A stretch of 64,000 nt of DNA from CAG-552 sp964516925 (lineage in GTDB: Bacteria; Bacillota; Clostridia; Christensenellales; Pumilibacteraceae): contig CAZEXL010000007.1 of the NCBI GenBank assembly GCA_964516925.1, positions 1 through 64,000 on the forward strand, read 5' to 3'. Positions 53,881 to 61,882 of the stretch are shown here, one piece after another. Below the pieces are notes generated by a model that was not told the origin of the DNA, made no database searches, and saw nothing but the letters and a program-made list of their open reading frames with translations. The position numbers and the translations under genes were made by a program. Within the stretch, counting starts at the first letter, position 1. Each line of letters opens with the position of its first letter.

Positions 53881-54032
53881 GTGAATTTTGCCTATTGTGT
53901 AAAAAAGGATAAAAAAAATTTTAGGCTCTTTCAAATAGATTTTTATTATTTGCATAGTTTTTGCATACGCTTTAGCAAATCTATCGCAATTATTTTTAAC
54001 TGAACGAATTTGCAAAAAACAGGCGTTTCTTC

Positions 54033-54061
54033 TTGCAAAAACGGCTCGGATTGTTTATAAT
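54033..54061 (+). promoter_or_regulatory. Promoter of the 360-aa unknown gene
   Basis: TTGCAA (54033-54038), 17 bases, TATAAT (54056-54061). Confidence 0.75.
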
Positions 54062-54082
54062 TATAAAAATGCGGAGGATTTT

Positions 54083-55165
54083 ATGGAAGAAAAAATAGAA
54101 GGACTTAAATATCTTATTTCGCTTAGCTACGTCGCTATAGATCGAAGCGACGAAAGCGCGCAAGTTAAACGCAATCTTACGTTTTCGATTTACAGTTTTG
54201 GACTGCTGTTTGAAAGCGGCGAAATGACTGCGCCCGACAAACTCGTTTTTAAAAACAGAGCGTGCTATTTGATTAAGCCGAATCAACATCCCGAATACAA
54301 AGGCAACGAGGAGTTTTTCGACAATATTAAAAAGGACGAAACGACGTTCGTTAAGGGCGGAGGCGTTACGGTTGGCGGCGATATCAAGTTCGACGCAGGC
54401 GGCTTTTTGTGGCGTAAATGCGTTGAGTGCGGATTGCTTAGCGGCGACGACGCAATCGAGCCTACGAAGTATTCACTTTACGAACTCGTATACAAGCTCC
54501 TTACTTTAAGTAGCGTTACCGACGAACTTAAGGCGATGTGGTACATCTTCTTTCCGTACGTTATCGGTATGGGAGCTCCGCACGAAGAAGAAATTTACTA
54601 CAAGTTGCGCGCGTTGGTGCTTAACGAACAGAATTTTAAAAACGTTTTGGAAAGCAAGTACAGCGATCGCATTTACGTGAGCACTAAGGATATGGTACTC
54701 GGCGGAACCGATCCTATTATTATAGATTGGTTTTTGGAGTACACCGAATGGAAAAACGTTAAAAACGATAAGGGGATAAGTCGCGAGCTGGAAAAATATC
54801 AACGTCGACTTATGCTGGGCGAAAACGAATACGTTATTAACGGAACCGAAAAAATGCTGGACGTATTCCCCGACGACGAGGAAATTTTTATGCTTAATAT
54901 GGCGGCTAAGGTTGCTTATGCCGGACAGGCGGACGAAAAAGAACGTGAGAAAATCTTCGACGATATTATAATCGCGGCTCAAGAAGCTCTGCCCTCTCCG
55001 CGCAAAAAACGCAAGAATTATATCGCATACTACCTAGGATTGGCGTTCCTCGGCAAAAAGGAATTCGACAAAGCCGAAAACAGCTTTAAGCTTGCGCTTA
55101 CCTACGACGATAAATTCGAGCTTGCGCAAATGATGCTTAAAGGTATGGATAAATTAAAGAAATAA
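54083..55165 (+). CDS. Unknown cytosolic protein with TPR-like C-terminus, 360 aa
   Basis: No signal peptide or membrane segment. N-terminal half (GLKYLISLSYVAIDRSDESAQVKRNLTF...GGGVTVGGDIKFDAGGFLWRKCVECGLL) is not a family I recognise. C-terminal part has two TPR-type helix pairs (EKMLDVFPDDEEIFMLNMAAKVAYAGQ; YIAYYLGLAFLGKKEFDKAENSFKLALTYDD). Own promoter and GGAGG ribosome-binding site. It points away from the two-component system. A scaffold or chaperone-like role can only be guessed. Confidence 0.75.
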   Translation: MEEKIEGLKYLISLSYVAIDRSDESAQVKRNLTFSIYSFGLLFESGEMTAPDKLVFKNRACYLIKPNQHPEYKGNEEFFDNIKKDETTFVKGGGVTVGGDIKFDAGGFLWRKCVECGLLSGDDAIEPTKYSLYELVYKLLTLSSVTDELKAMWYIFFPYVIGMGAPHEEEIYYKLRALVLNEQNFKNVLESKYSDRIYVSTKDMVLGGTDPIIIDWFLEYTEWKNVKNDKGISRELEKYQRRLMLGENEYVINGTEKMLDVFPDDEEIFMLNMAAKVAYAGQADEKEREKIFDDIIIAAQEALPSPRKKRKNYIAYYLGLAFLGKKEFDKAENSFKLALTYDDKFELAQMMLKGMDKLKK

Positions 55166-55167
55166 CT

Positions 55168-55535
55168 TACCTTTCTTTGGAAAAGAAAGGTAAGCCAAAG
55201 AAACTTAAACCTACTTTTCTTTAGGAAAAGAAAAGTAGGCAAAAGAAACTTAAACTAAATACTAAGTAACAAAAGTAGCAAAAGAAACCTAAACTAATAA
55301 TAATTACGCTCAGCCATTCTGTCATCCTGAGCGTAAGCGAAGGATCGCGCGGAAGCGAAACGGTTGTTAGTACCGCAGTAACAGTAGAAAACAATCCTTA
55401 CTTCATTGCGAAGGGACCCCTGTGGCAATCTCTCCGTTAAGCGATTACCTCTCGGCAAAATCAAACGTACTAAGCTAGCAAACTTCCCTATCATTTTTTT
55501 TGCTTACTTTTTTATGGCAAAAAAAGTAAGAAGCA
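55168..55535. repeat. Interspersed repeat cluster, left of nrdG
   Basis: No gene. Contains hairpins CTTTCTTT...AAAGAAAG, the TCATCCTGAGCG...GGATCGCGCGGAAGCG block (55321-55356), GGTTGTTAGTACCGCAGTAAC, and GGCAATCTCTCCGTTAAGCGATTA near 55423-55446. The same blocks recur in inverted order right of nrdG. Confidence 0.85.
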
Positions 55536-55541
55536 AACATT

Positions 55542-56234
55542 ATGAAAATCTTCGGAATGGAAAAATTATCGCTCGTTGACTACGACGGCAAAGTAGCAGC
55601 AACCTTGTTTACGGCAGGGTGTAATTATCGCTGTCCGTTTTGCCACAATTCGCCGCTTGTAGTGGGCGTAACCGAACTTACACCGCTAAGCGAAACGGAA
55701 GTTTTCGACTACCTAACTCGACGTAAAAACGTGCTTGACGGCGTTTGCGTATCAGGCGGCGAGCCGACTTTGCAACCCGACCTGCCCGATTTTTTGGCAA
55801 AGCTTAAAGCGCTTGGGTTTAGCGTTAAGCTGGATACAAACGGCACGAATCCCGACATGCTTAAAGTCTTGGTGGGCAGCGGCTTATGCGACTACGTAGC
55901 AATGGACGTAAAAAACAGTAAAGAGCGTTACGCCGAAACCGTAGGTCTGCCCTCGTACCGATTAGACCACGTAGAAGAAAGCGTGGAGTTTTTGCTGAGC
56001 GATGCCGTCGATTACGAGTTTCGCACGACGCTTATAAACGGCTACCATACAAAGCAGGACGTAACGGACATTGCAAAATGGATTGCCGGCGCAAAAGCCT
56101 ATGCACTTCAAAAATTCAAAGATTCGGGCACCTGCATAGCAAGCGGGCTTAGCGAAATAGACGAGCAAACGGCAAACGAGTACCTTGCCTTGGTAAAATC
56201 GTTCGTGCCGTCCGCAAAACTGCGCGGATATTAG
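55542..56234 (+). CDS. nrdG: Anaerobic ribonucleotide reductase activating protein NrdG
   Basis: Radical SAM enzyme with AGCNYRCPFCHN (Cys27, Cys31, Cys34), followed by VSGGEPTLQPDLPDFLAKLK and KLDTNGTNP. It uses S-adenosylmethionine to make the glycyl radical on NrdD. 230 residues, the longer NrdG subtype. It is on the opposite strand from nrdD, between inverted copies of the interspersed repeat. No clear ribosome-binding site; a hairpin CTTACTTTTTT...AAAAAAAGTAAG sits just before the start. Confidence 0.92.
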   Translation: MKIFGMEKLSLVDYDGKVAATLFTAGCNYRCPFCHNSPLVVGVTELTPLSETEVFDYLTRRKNVLDGVCVSGGEPTLQPDLPDFLAKLKALGFSVKLDTNGTNPDMLKVLVGSGLCDYVAMDVKNSKERYAETVGLPSYRLDHVEESVEFLLSDAVDYEFRTTLINGYHTKQDVTDIAKWIAGAKAYALQKFKDSGTCIASGLSEIDEQTANEYLALVKSFVPSAKLRGY

Positions 56235-56244
56235 GCACGCACAC

Positions 56245-56700
56245 ACCCTTTTATGTCATTCTGAGCTTTTGCGAAGAATCCCGCGGAAGCGGTTACCTTT
56301 CTTGCAAGAAAGGTAACCCAAAGAACTTTACGGGAATTAGATTTAGCGATTATTCTTCTAATGTCGCCAAGAGTTAATCGCTTAACGGAGAGATTGCCAC
56401 GTTTACTGCGTATGCTCGTTGGTGATGTATGGTTTTGGTTGTTTTCTGCTGTTACTGTAGTGCTAACAACCGTTTCGCTTCCGCGCGATCCTTCGCCTTT
56501 GCGGCTCAGGATGACAAATTGCAGAGTGCAAAAAAAAGAGTAGCAAGTTTTTACTTACTACCCTTTTTAGTTTAAGTTTCTTTCGCTTACCTTTCTTTTC
56601 CCAAAGAAAAGTACGGCTATTTACCGTACTTTCGTTACTTAGTATTTAGTTTAAGTTTCTTTTGGTTACTTTTCTTTTCCCAAAGAAAAGTAAGTGTCCA
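56245..56700. repeat. Interspersed repeat cluster, right of nrdG (inverted)
   Basis: Inverted relative of the cluster left of nrdG: AATCGCTTAACGGAGAGATTGCC (56368-56390), then GTTACTGTAGTGCTAACAACC, CGCTTCCGCGCGATCCTTCGC...CTCAGGATGACA, then AAGTTTCTTT hairpins. It runs into the last codons of trxB. No separate gene is seen. Confidence 0.85.
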
Positions 56701-57595
56701 AATAGTAGCACGCATTGGTTGCGGCAATCGAGCCGTCGCTGCACGCCGTAGTCACCTGGCGCACCGCCTTAGTTCTGCAATCGCCCGCAACGAACAATCC
56801 GTCGGTACTTGTCTTGCAATCTTCGCCGGCAACGATATAGCCCGCTTCGTCCAACCTAGCAAGTCCTGCAAACGCCTTGTTGTCGGGCACGTGTCCTATC
56901 GCAACAAACACTCCCGTTATTTCGTGCGTCCGTTCTTTTCCGCTTGCGTCGATATATTTTATGGCGGTAAGTTCTTTGTCGCCTACAAAATCCACTATGC
57001 TTGTGTTGGGACGCCATTCTACATTAGGCTTAGACAGCACGATTTGCGAAAAATTATCGAATCCCGAAAACGTATCGCGTCGTGTGTAAATATAAACTTT
57101 AGAGCAGTACTCCGCCAAAAGCGACGCATACTTAAGCGCGGAATTGCCGCTTCCGATTACCGCAACTTCCTTGTCCTTAAAAAACGGCCCGTCGCAAAGT
57201 GCGCAATAGTACACTCCTCTGCCGGTAAGTCGTTCGCTGTCCGACTTCGTCTTTATGTGCCTGTATTTTACCCCGGTAGCCACAATAACGGCTTTTGCCT
57301 CGTAAAAACCGTACTCGGTCTTAACGGTGAATACGTTGCCGTTTTTGCTTAAATCCACAACCTTTTCTATTTCCAGCTCGGCACCCAATGCGGCTATCTG
57401 CTCGTAAAGATTATCGGCAAACTGCTCGCCGCTTATCTCCTTTACGGACGGATAATTTTCAAGCCTAGGCGACGTAGCAATCTGTCCGCCCAGCGTTTCG
57501 CTTTCTAGCAATAAAACTTTTTTTCCGTTGCGTAACGCGTATAGCGCGGCAGTCATTCCCGCCGCGCCTGCGCCTATTATAATAATATCGTACAT
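56666..57595 (-). CDS. trxB: Thioredoxin reductase
   Basis: FAD/NADPH disulfide reductase, 309 residues. FAD loop GAGAAGMTAALYA (8-20), redox cysteines CALC (131-134, usual CATC), NADPH loop GSGNSALKYASLLA, and C-terminal FAD motif GLFVAGDCR. Its ATG overlaps the stop of nrdD as TAATG, a coupled pair. The likely substrate is the glutaredoxin domain fused to NrdD. The final residues (TYFSLGKEK) are encoded by a repeat hairpin that reaches over the stop. Confidence 0.95.
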   Translation of the reverse strand: MYDIIIIGAGAAGMTAALYALRNGKKVLLLESETLGGQIATSPRLENYPSVKEISGEQFADNLYEQIAALGAELEIEKVVDLSKNGNVFTVKTEYGFYEAKAVIVATGVKYRHIKTKSDSERLTGRGVYYCALCDGPFFKDKEVAVIGSGNSALKYASLLAEYCSKVYIYTRRDTFSGFDNFSQIVLSKPNVEWRPNTSIVDFVGDKELTAIKYIDASGKERTHEITGVFVAIGHVPDNKAFAGLARLDEAGYIVAGEDCKTSTDGLFVAGDCRTKAVRQVTTACSDGSIAATNACYYLDTYFSLGKEK

Positions 57596-59961
57596 TATTT
57601 AACGCTCTCTATATATCTTCTTATTTCGCTTGCGTTGTCGTACGTCTCGTACTCGTCGCCTACGGGCACCACGAGCGTGGGTGCCTTTTTGATCCCGAAC
57701 TCTATCGTCTTGTCCTTGTCCTTTTCGGCGTCGACAACGTCGTACTTTATGCCTGCTTTGTCAAGCATCATCTTGCTCGTTTTGCAGTTAGGACAACTTT
57801 CGCGCGTAAACAAAATCGGCTTAACTATCTCTTCGGGCGCATGACAATGTTTTTCGCAATGTTCTTCGACCTGTTTGGGCGTAAACTTGCTGTGATCGAT
57901 ATCGTACACCTTGCGTTCGCGGAACTCTTCGCGTTTGCCGTCGTTCCAGTTTTGTACGGGACGATAATAACCGGTTATGCGGCTGTAAACCTCGGTGGTC
58001 TTGCCGCAAGTCGGGCACTTGTAAACCTCACCGGCAATGTAGCCGTGATCGGAGCAAACGGAATACGTAGGCGACATAGTGTAGTACGGAAGCTTGTAGT
58101 TTTCGGCAATCTTGCGAACGAGATTTGCGGCAGCCTTCCAATCGGGCAGCTTTTGACCGAGGAACGCGTGGAATACCGTACCGGACGTGTAAAGCGTTTG
58201 AAGTTCGTCCTGAATATCGAGCGCCGTAAAGATATCCTCGGTATATCCTACCGGAAGGTGCGAGCTGTTGGTATAATACGGCGTTTTGTCGTTGTCGCTT
58301 GCCGTAATAATGTCGGGATAACGCTTTTTGTCGTGCTTAGCCAAACGGAACGAAGTGGATTCGGCGGGAGTCGCTTCGAGATTGTACAAATCGCCGTACA
58401 TTTCCTGATAGTCCGAAAGCTTGTTACGCATAAAGTTAAGCACGTTTTTGGTGAACTGTTGCGATTCGGGATGAGTCATATCCTTGCGAATCCAATTTGC
58501 GTTAAGACATGCTTCGTTCATACCCACCAGTCCTATGGTAGAGAAGTGATTGTCGAACGTACCGAGGTAACGTTTGGTGTACGGATACAAACCTGCGTTC
58601 ATAAGCTTGGTTACCGTATCGCGCTTTACCTTAAGCGAACGAGCGGATATATCCAACATCTTGGTAAGACGCTCGTAAAATTCGCCCTCGGTCTTAGATA
58701 AATAAGCTATACGCGGCATATTAATGGTAACTACGCCGATAGAACCGGTGCTTTCGCCCGAACCGCAGAAGCCGCCCGACTTTTTGCGAAGTTCGCGAAG
58801 ATCGAGTCGAAGTCTGCAGCACATCGAACGCACGTCGCTAGGCTCCATATCGCTGTTGATATAGTTGGAAAAATACGGAGTTCCGTACTTAGCCGTCATC
58901 TCAAACAAAAGCTTGTTGTTTTCGGTTTCCGACCAGTCGAAGTCGCGAGTAATAGAGTACGTGGGAATGGGATATTGGAATCCGCGACCGTTTGCGTCGC
59001 CCTCTATCATAATTTCGATAAACGCCTTGTTTACCATTCTCATTTCTTCTACGCAGTCTTTGTACTTAAAGTCCATTTCCTTGCCGCCTACTATTGCGTT
59101 CATTTCGGCAAGGTCGTTGGGCACTACCCAGTCAAGCGTAATATTGGTAAACGGTGACTGCGTACCCCAACGCGACGGAGTGTTTACGCCGTAAATAAAC
59201 GACTGAATGCACTGTTTTACTTCCTTGTAACTAAGGTTGTCCACCTTTACGAACGGCGCAAGATAGGTATCGAACGACGAGAACGCCTGCGCGCCCGCCC
59301 ATTCGTTTTGCATTATGCCCAAGAAGTTAACCATCTGGTTGCAAAGCGTCGAAAGGTGACTTGCCGGCGAGGAGGTAATCTTTCCGGGGACGCCGCCCAA
59401 GCCTTCCTTTATAAGCTGACGAAGCGACCAACCTGCGCAATAGCCGGTAAGCATAGATAAGTCGTGAATGTGAATATCGGCATTTTTGTGCGCTTGACCT
59501 ATTTCTTCGTCATAAATTTCCGAAAGCCAATAGTTTGCGGTAACCGCTCCGCTGTTGGACAAAATAAGTCCGCCTACCGAATAAGTAACGGTCGAATTTT
59601 CCTTAACACGCCAGTCGTTTACCTTTACGTAGTCGTCGATTATCTTTTTGTAGTCCACAAGCGTGTTGCCTATATTACGCACCTTTTCACGCTGTTTACG
59701 GTAAAGAATGTAGCTTTTTGCAACGTCAACGAAGCCGGTTTGTATAAGTACGACTTCGGCGCTGTCCTGAATGTCTTCGACGGTTATAATGTTGTCGACT
59801 ATCTTCTTTTGAAAATCTGCCGACACCCTAAGCGCCAATGTGTTTAGCATATCGGCGGTGTAATTAACCTTGTTCGCATTAAACGCTTTGCTAAGCGCCG
59901 TCGTGATCTTTGACAAATCGAATTCTACGAGTTTGCCGTCTCTCTTTCTTACTTGAAACAT
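57595..59961 (-). CDS. nrdD: Anaerobic ribonucleoside-triphosphate reductase with C-terminal glutaredoxin, 788 aa
   Basis: Class III reductase making dNTPs without oxygen. ATP-cone at residues 1-95 (QVRKRDGKLVEFDLSKI); barrel with MCCRLRLDLREL and SGGFCGSGESTGSIGVVTINMPR; zinc-type cysteines SVCSDHGYIAGEVYKCPTC; glycyl radical in RITGYYRPVQNWN (Gly about 664). Then a glutaredoxin-like domain from about residue 714 (KPILFTRESCPNCKTSKMM; CPNC 723-726). The ATG at 59961 follows AAGGAAGG; the frame runs 31 codons further without signal. NrdD proteins fused to a redoxin use a redoxin rather than formate as reductant (NrdD2-type), an expectation from the family. Confidence 0.96.
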   Translation of the reverse strand: MFQVRKRDGKLVEFDLSKITTALSKAFNANKVNYTADMLNTLALRVSADFQKKIVDNIITVEDIQDSAEVVLIQTGFVDVAKSYILYRKQREKVRNIGNTLVDYKKIIDDYVKVNDWRVKENSTVTYSVGGLILSNSGAVTANYWLSEIYDEEIGQAHKNADIHIHDLSMLTGYCAGWSLRQLIKEGLGGVPGKITSSPASHLSTLCNQMVNFLGIMQNEWAGAQAFSSFDTYLAPFVKVDNLSYKEVKQCIQSFIYGVNTPSRWGTQSPFTNITLDWVVPNDLAEMNAIVGGKEMDFKYKDCVEEMRMVNKAFIEIMIEGDANGRGFQYPIPTYSITRDFDWSETENNKLLFEMTAKYGTPYFSNYINSDMEPSDVRSMCCRLRLDLRELRKKSGGFCGSGESTGSIGVVTINMPRIAYLSKTEGEFYERLTKMLDISARSLKVKRDTVTKLMNAGLYPYTKRYLGTFDNHFSTIGLVGMNEACLNANWIRKDMTHPESQQFTKNVLNFMRNKLSDYQEMYGDLYNLEATPAESTSFRLAKHDKKRYPDIITASDNDKTPYYTNSSHLPVGYTEDIFTALDIQDELQTLYTSGTVFHAFLGQKLPDWKAAANLVRKIAENYKLPYYTMSPTYSVCSDHGYIAGEVYKCPTCGKTTEVYSRITGYYRPVQNWNDGKREEFRERKVYDIDHSKFTPKQVEEHCEKHCHAPEEIVKPILFTRESCPNCKTSKMMLDKAGIKYDVVDAEKDKDKTIEFGIKKAPTLVVPVGDEYETYDNASEIRRYIESVK

Positions 59962-60068
59962 TTTCTTTACCTTCCTTATCCGTTCGATTACCCTTCCGTA
60001 AGCGCGCAAAAAACCTAACATACCCAAAAAAACAAAAACGTTTTTCAACCGCAATCGGAAGTGAACAA

Positions 60069-60098
60069 ACTATATCACATTATAATATGCCTTGTCAA
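60069..60098 (-). promoter_or_regulatory. Promoter of the nrdD-trxB operon
   Basis: TTGACA (60093-60098), 18 bases, TATAGT (60069-60074), extended -10. Leader about 100 nt. Confidence 0.75.
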
Positions 60099-60137
60099 CG
60101 ATTTTACGCTACATTTTGTTGAATTTTTTTGAGGGAT

Positions 60138-60153
60138 ACACAATATATAGTAT
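60138..60153. promoter_or_regulatory. NrdR-box-like palindrome
   Basis: ACACAATATATAGTAT matches the known NrdR box (ACACWATATATWGTGT) at 15 of 16 positions. It lies about 40 bases upstream of the -35 of nrdD. A second box at the usual spacing is not clear. Confidence 0.6.
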
Positions 60154-60217
60154 ATCCGTAATAAATTAAAGTTGGTGTTTTTTCACATAAAACAGTCTGA
60201 AAAAAGCGTTTTTTTGC

Positions 60218-60247
60218 AAAAAATAAAGCGACCTAATATTAAGTCGC
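60218..60247 (-). terminator. Terminator of the hydrogenase gene
   Basis: GCGACTTAAT / ATTAGGTCGC stem (one wobble), followed on the minus strand by TTTATTTTTT. Confidence 0.75.
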
Positions 60248-60311
60248 CTTAAAAATTGTCTTTTTTTGATTCGAAAATTTTTTTTGCTTACTAAAACGGC
60301 CTTTATCGCCA

Positions 60312-61751
60312 CTACATATTGTGGTTCGCTTTGTCGTTAGCTTTTTTAGCCGCAGCTATCATGGATTCCTTGCCGCTGTCGGCAAAATGCTCGAGCTTGT
60401 TTGCGTTTTTATCGAGGTGCGACAAACAGCCTGCGCCGCCTATGCAGCCGCCTTCGCACGCCATACCTTCGATAAAGTTTTCCTTAAGCGCGTTTTTAGT
60501 CTTTTTTACAAGCGCGGTTCTGCATTCGACTATGCCGTTGCAAATTACCGGCTTAAGGTCAAAATTAATATTTTGTTCGCTAAGCGCCCTTGCCACCGCC
60601 TTGCTTAGTCCGCCGCTTCTTGCAAAAGTACGACCGTATTTAGACGCATCGTCGGGCACTTCCTCGCCAAGGAAGGTAATATCCATCGAGCGACTGTCGA
60701 ATATCGCTTGAAGTTCTTCGAAGGTAAGCACTGAATCTATGTACGGTTTTACTTCTTCCAGTTGCATTTCCGCTTTTTTTGCGGTACACGGCCCGATAAA
60801 CACGACTTTTGCCTGCGGATCTTGCTCCTTTACCAGCTTGCCGGTTACCGCCATGGGCGAAAGATTTTGAGAAATGTGTTTTTTGAGTTCGGGATACTCG
60901 TATTTTACGTGCTTTACAAATGCCGGACAACACGACGAAATCAAAAAGCCTTTTTGCGAAAGCTCTTTGGCTTCGGATAACGCAACTACGTCGGCACCCT
61001 GAGCAACCTCGACGACATCGGTAAAGCCGACTCGCTTAAGCCCGCTTACGACCTGCCCTACCGTAGCGTACGAAAATTGGCTTGCCACCGAAGGAGCGAT
61101 AATCGCAACCAACTTGCCGCCCTCTTTTTTTACGGTTTTGAGCATATTGATAACGTCGAGAATAAACGACTTATCCATAATCGCGCCGAACGGACACTGG
61201 TACACGCATGCGCCGCACGCCGTGCATTTATCGCCGTTTATGGTAGCCACGTTTTGATCGTTAATGGAGATCGCCTTAACTTTGCAAGCGTTCTGACACG
61301 GGCGTTTGTGGTTTATTATTGCGGAAAACGGACACACGGAAGCGCATTTGCCGCATTCGACGCACTTGCTTTTGTCGATGTGCGCCACGTGCGCCTGATC
61401 GAACGATATCGCGCCCTTCATGCAAACGCTTTCGCAACGGTGCGCCAAGCAACCGCGACACGAGGGCGTAACTTCGTAGCCCGCCGCCGGGCACTCGTCA
61501 CACGCAACGTCGATAACTTCGATTACGTTGGGATTGGTGCTGTCACCGCCCATTGCGAGCTTTACGCGCTTAGACAAAATTTCGCGTTCTTTGTACACGC
61601 AACAACGCATGGTGGGAATTTTGCTTGGATGAATGATGCGCGGAATGTCCAACACGTTGTAAAGTAAAGAACCTTCGAAAGCTTGCTTTGCAACCTCGCG
61701 AAGAACTCTGAATTTCAAATTATCCACGTACGTGTCGAATTTCTTTTCCAT
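60312..61751 (-). CDS. Monomeric [FeFe] hydrogenase, group B-like, 479 aa
   Basis: H-cluster motifs: SSCCPAF (272-278), IGPCTAKKAE (319-328), EGMACEGGCIGGAGC (428-442). Two [4Fe-4S] ferredoxin sites: C130-C133-C136-C140 and C176-C179-C182-C186. The N-terminal region has further Cys (C84, C87, C98, C101, C106, C110). The SSCCPAF form and layout resemble the group B (B1/B3) monomeric hydrogenases of fermentative anaerobes, thought to evolve H2 from ferredoxin. No maturation genes (hydE/F/G) are in the window. Own promoter. Confidence 0.92.
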   Translation of the reverse strand: MEKKFDTYVDNLKFRVLREVAKQAFEGSLLYNVLDIPRIIHPSKIPTMRCCVYKEREILSKRVKLAMGGDSTNPNVIEVIDVACDECPAAGYEVTPSCRGCLAHRCESVCMKGAISFDQAHVAHIDKSKCVECGKCASVCPFSAIINHKRPCQNACKVKAISINDQNVATINGDKCTACGACVYQCPFGAIMDKSFILDVINMLKTVKKEGGKLVAIIAPSVASQFSYATVGQVVSGLKRVGFTDVVEVAQGADVVALSEAKELSQKGFLISSCCPAFVKHVKYEYPELKKHISQNLSPMAVTGKLVKEQDPQAKVVFIGPCTAKKAEMQLEEVKPYIDSVLTFEELQAIFDSRSMDITFLGEEVPDDASKYGRTFARSGGLSKAVARALSEQNINFDLKPVICNGIVECRTALVKKTKNALKENFIEGMACEGGCIGGAGCLSHLDKNANKLEHFADSGKESMIAAAKKANDKANHNM

Positions 61752-61806
61752 TGCCTACCGTTAACCTTAATTTTTGCCAGAGCCGCTTTCCGCTCTTATT
61801 GTAACT

Positions 61807-61835
61807 ATTATATCACACTTTTACGCAAATCTCAA
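61807..61835 (-). promoter_or_regulatory. Promoter of the hydrogenase gene
   Basis: TTGAGA (61830-61835), 17 bases, TATAAT (61807-61812), extended -10. Confidence 0.8.
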
Positions 61836-61882
61836 CAAAATGCGCCTTGTAAAAAACGGAATATTTGATTTATATTCGCTTT

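Noticed and set aside
60064..60080. Second NrdR box over the nrdD -10
   Set aside because: ACAAACTATATCACAT matches the consensus poorly and lies at a non-standard distance from the good box.
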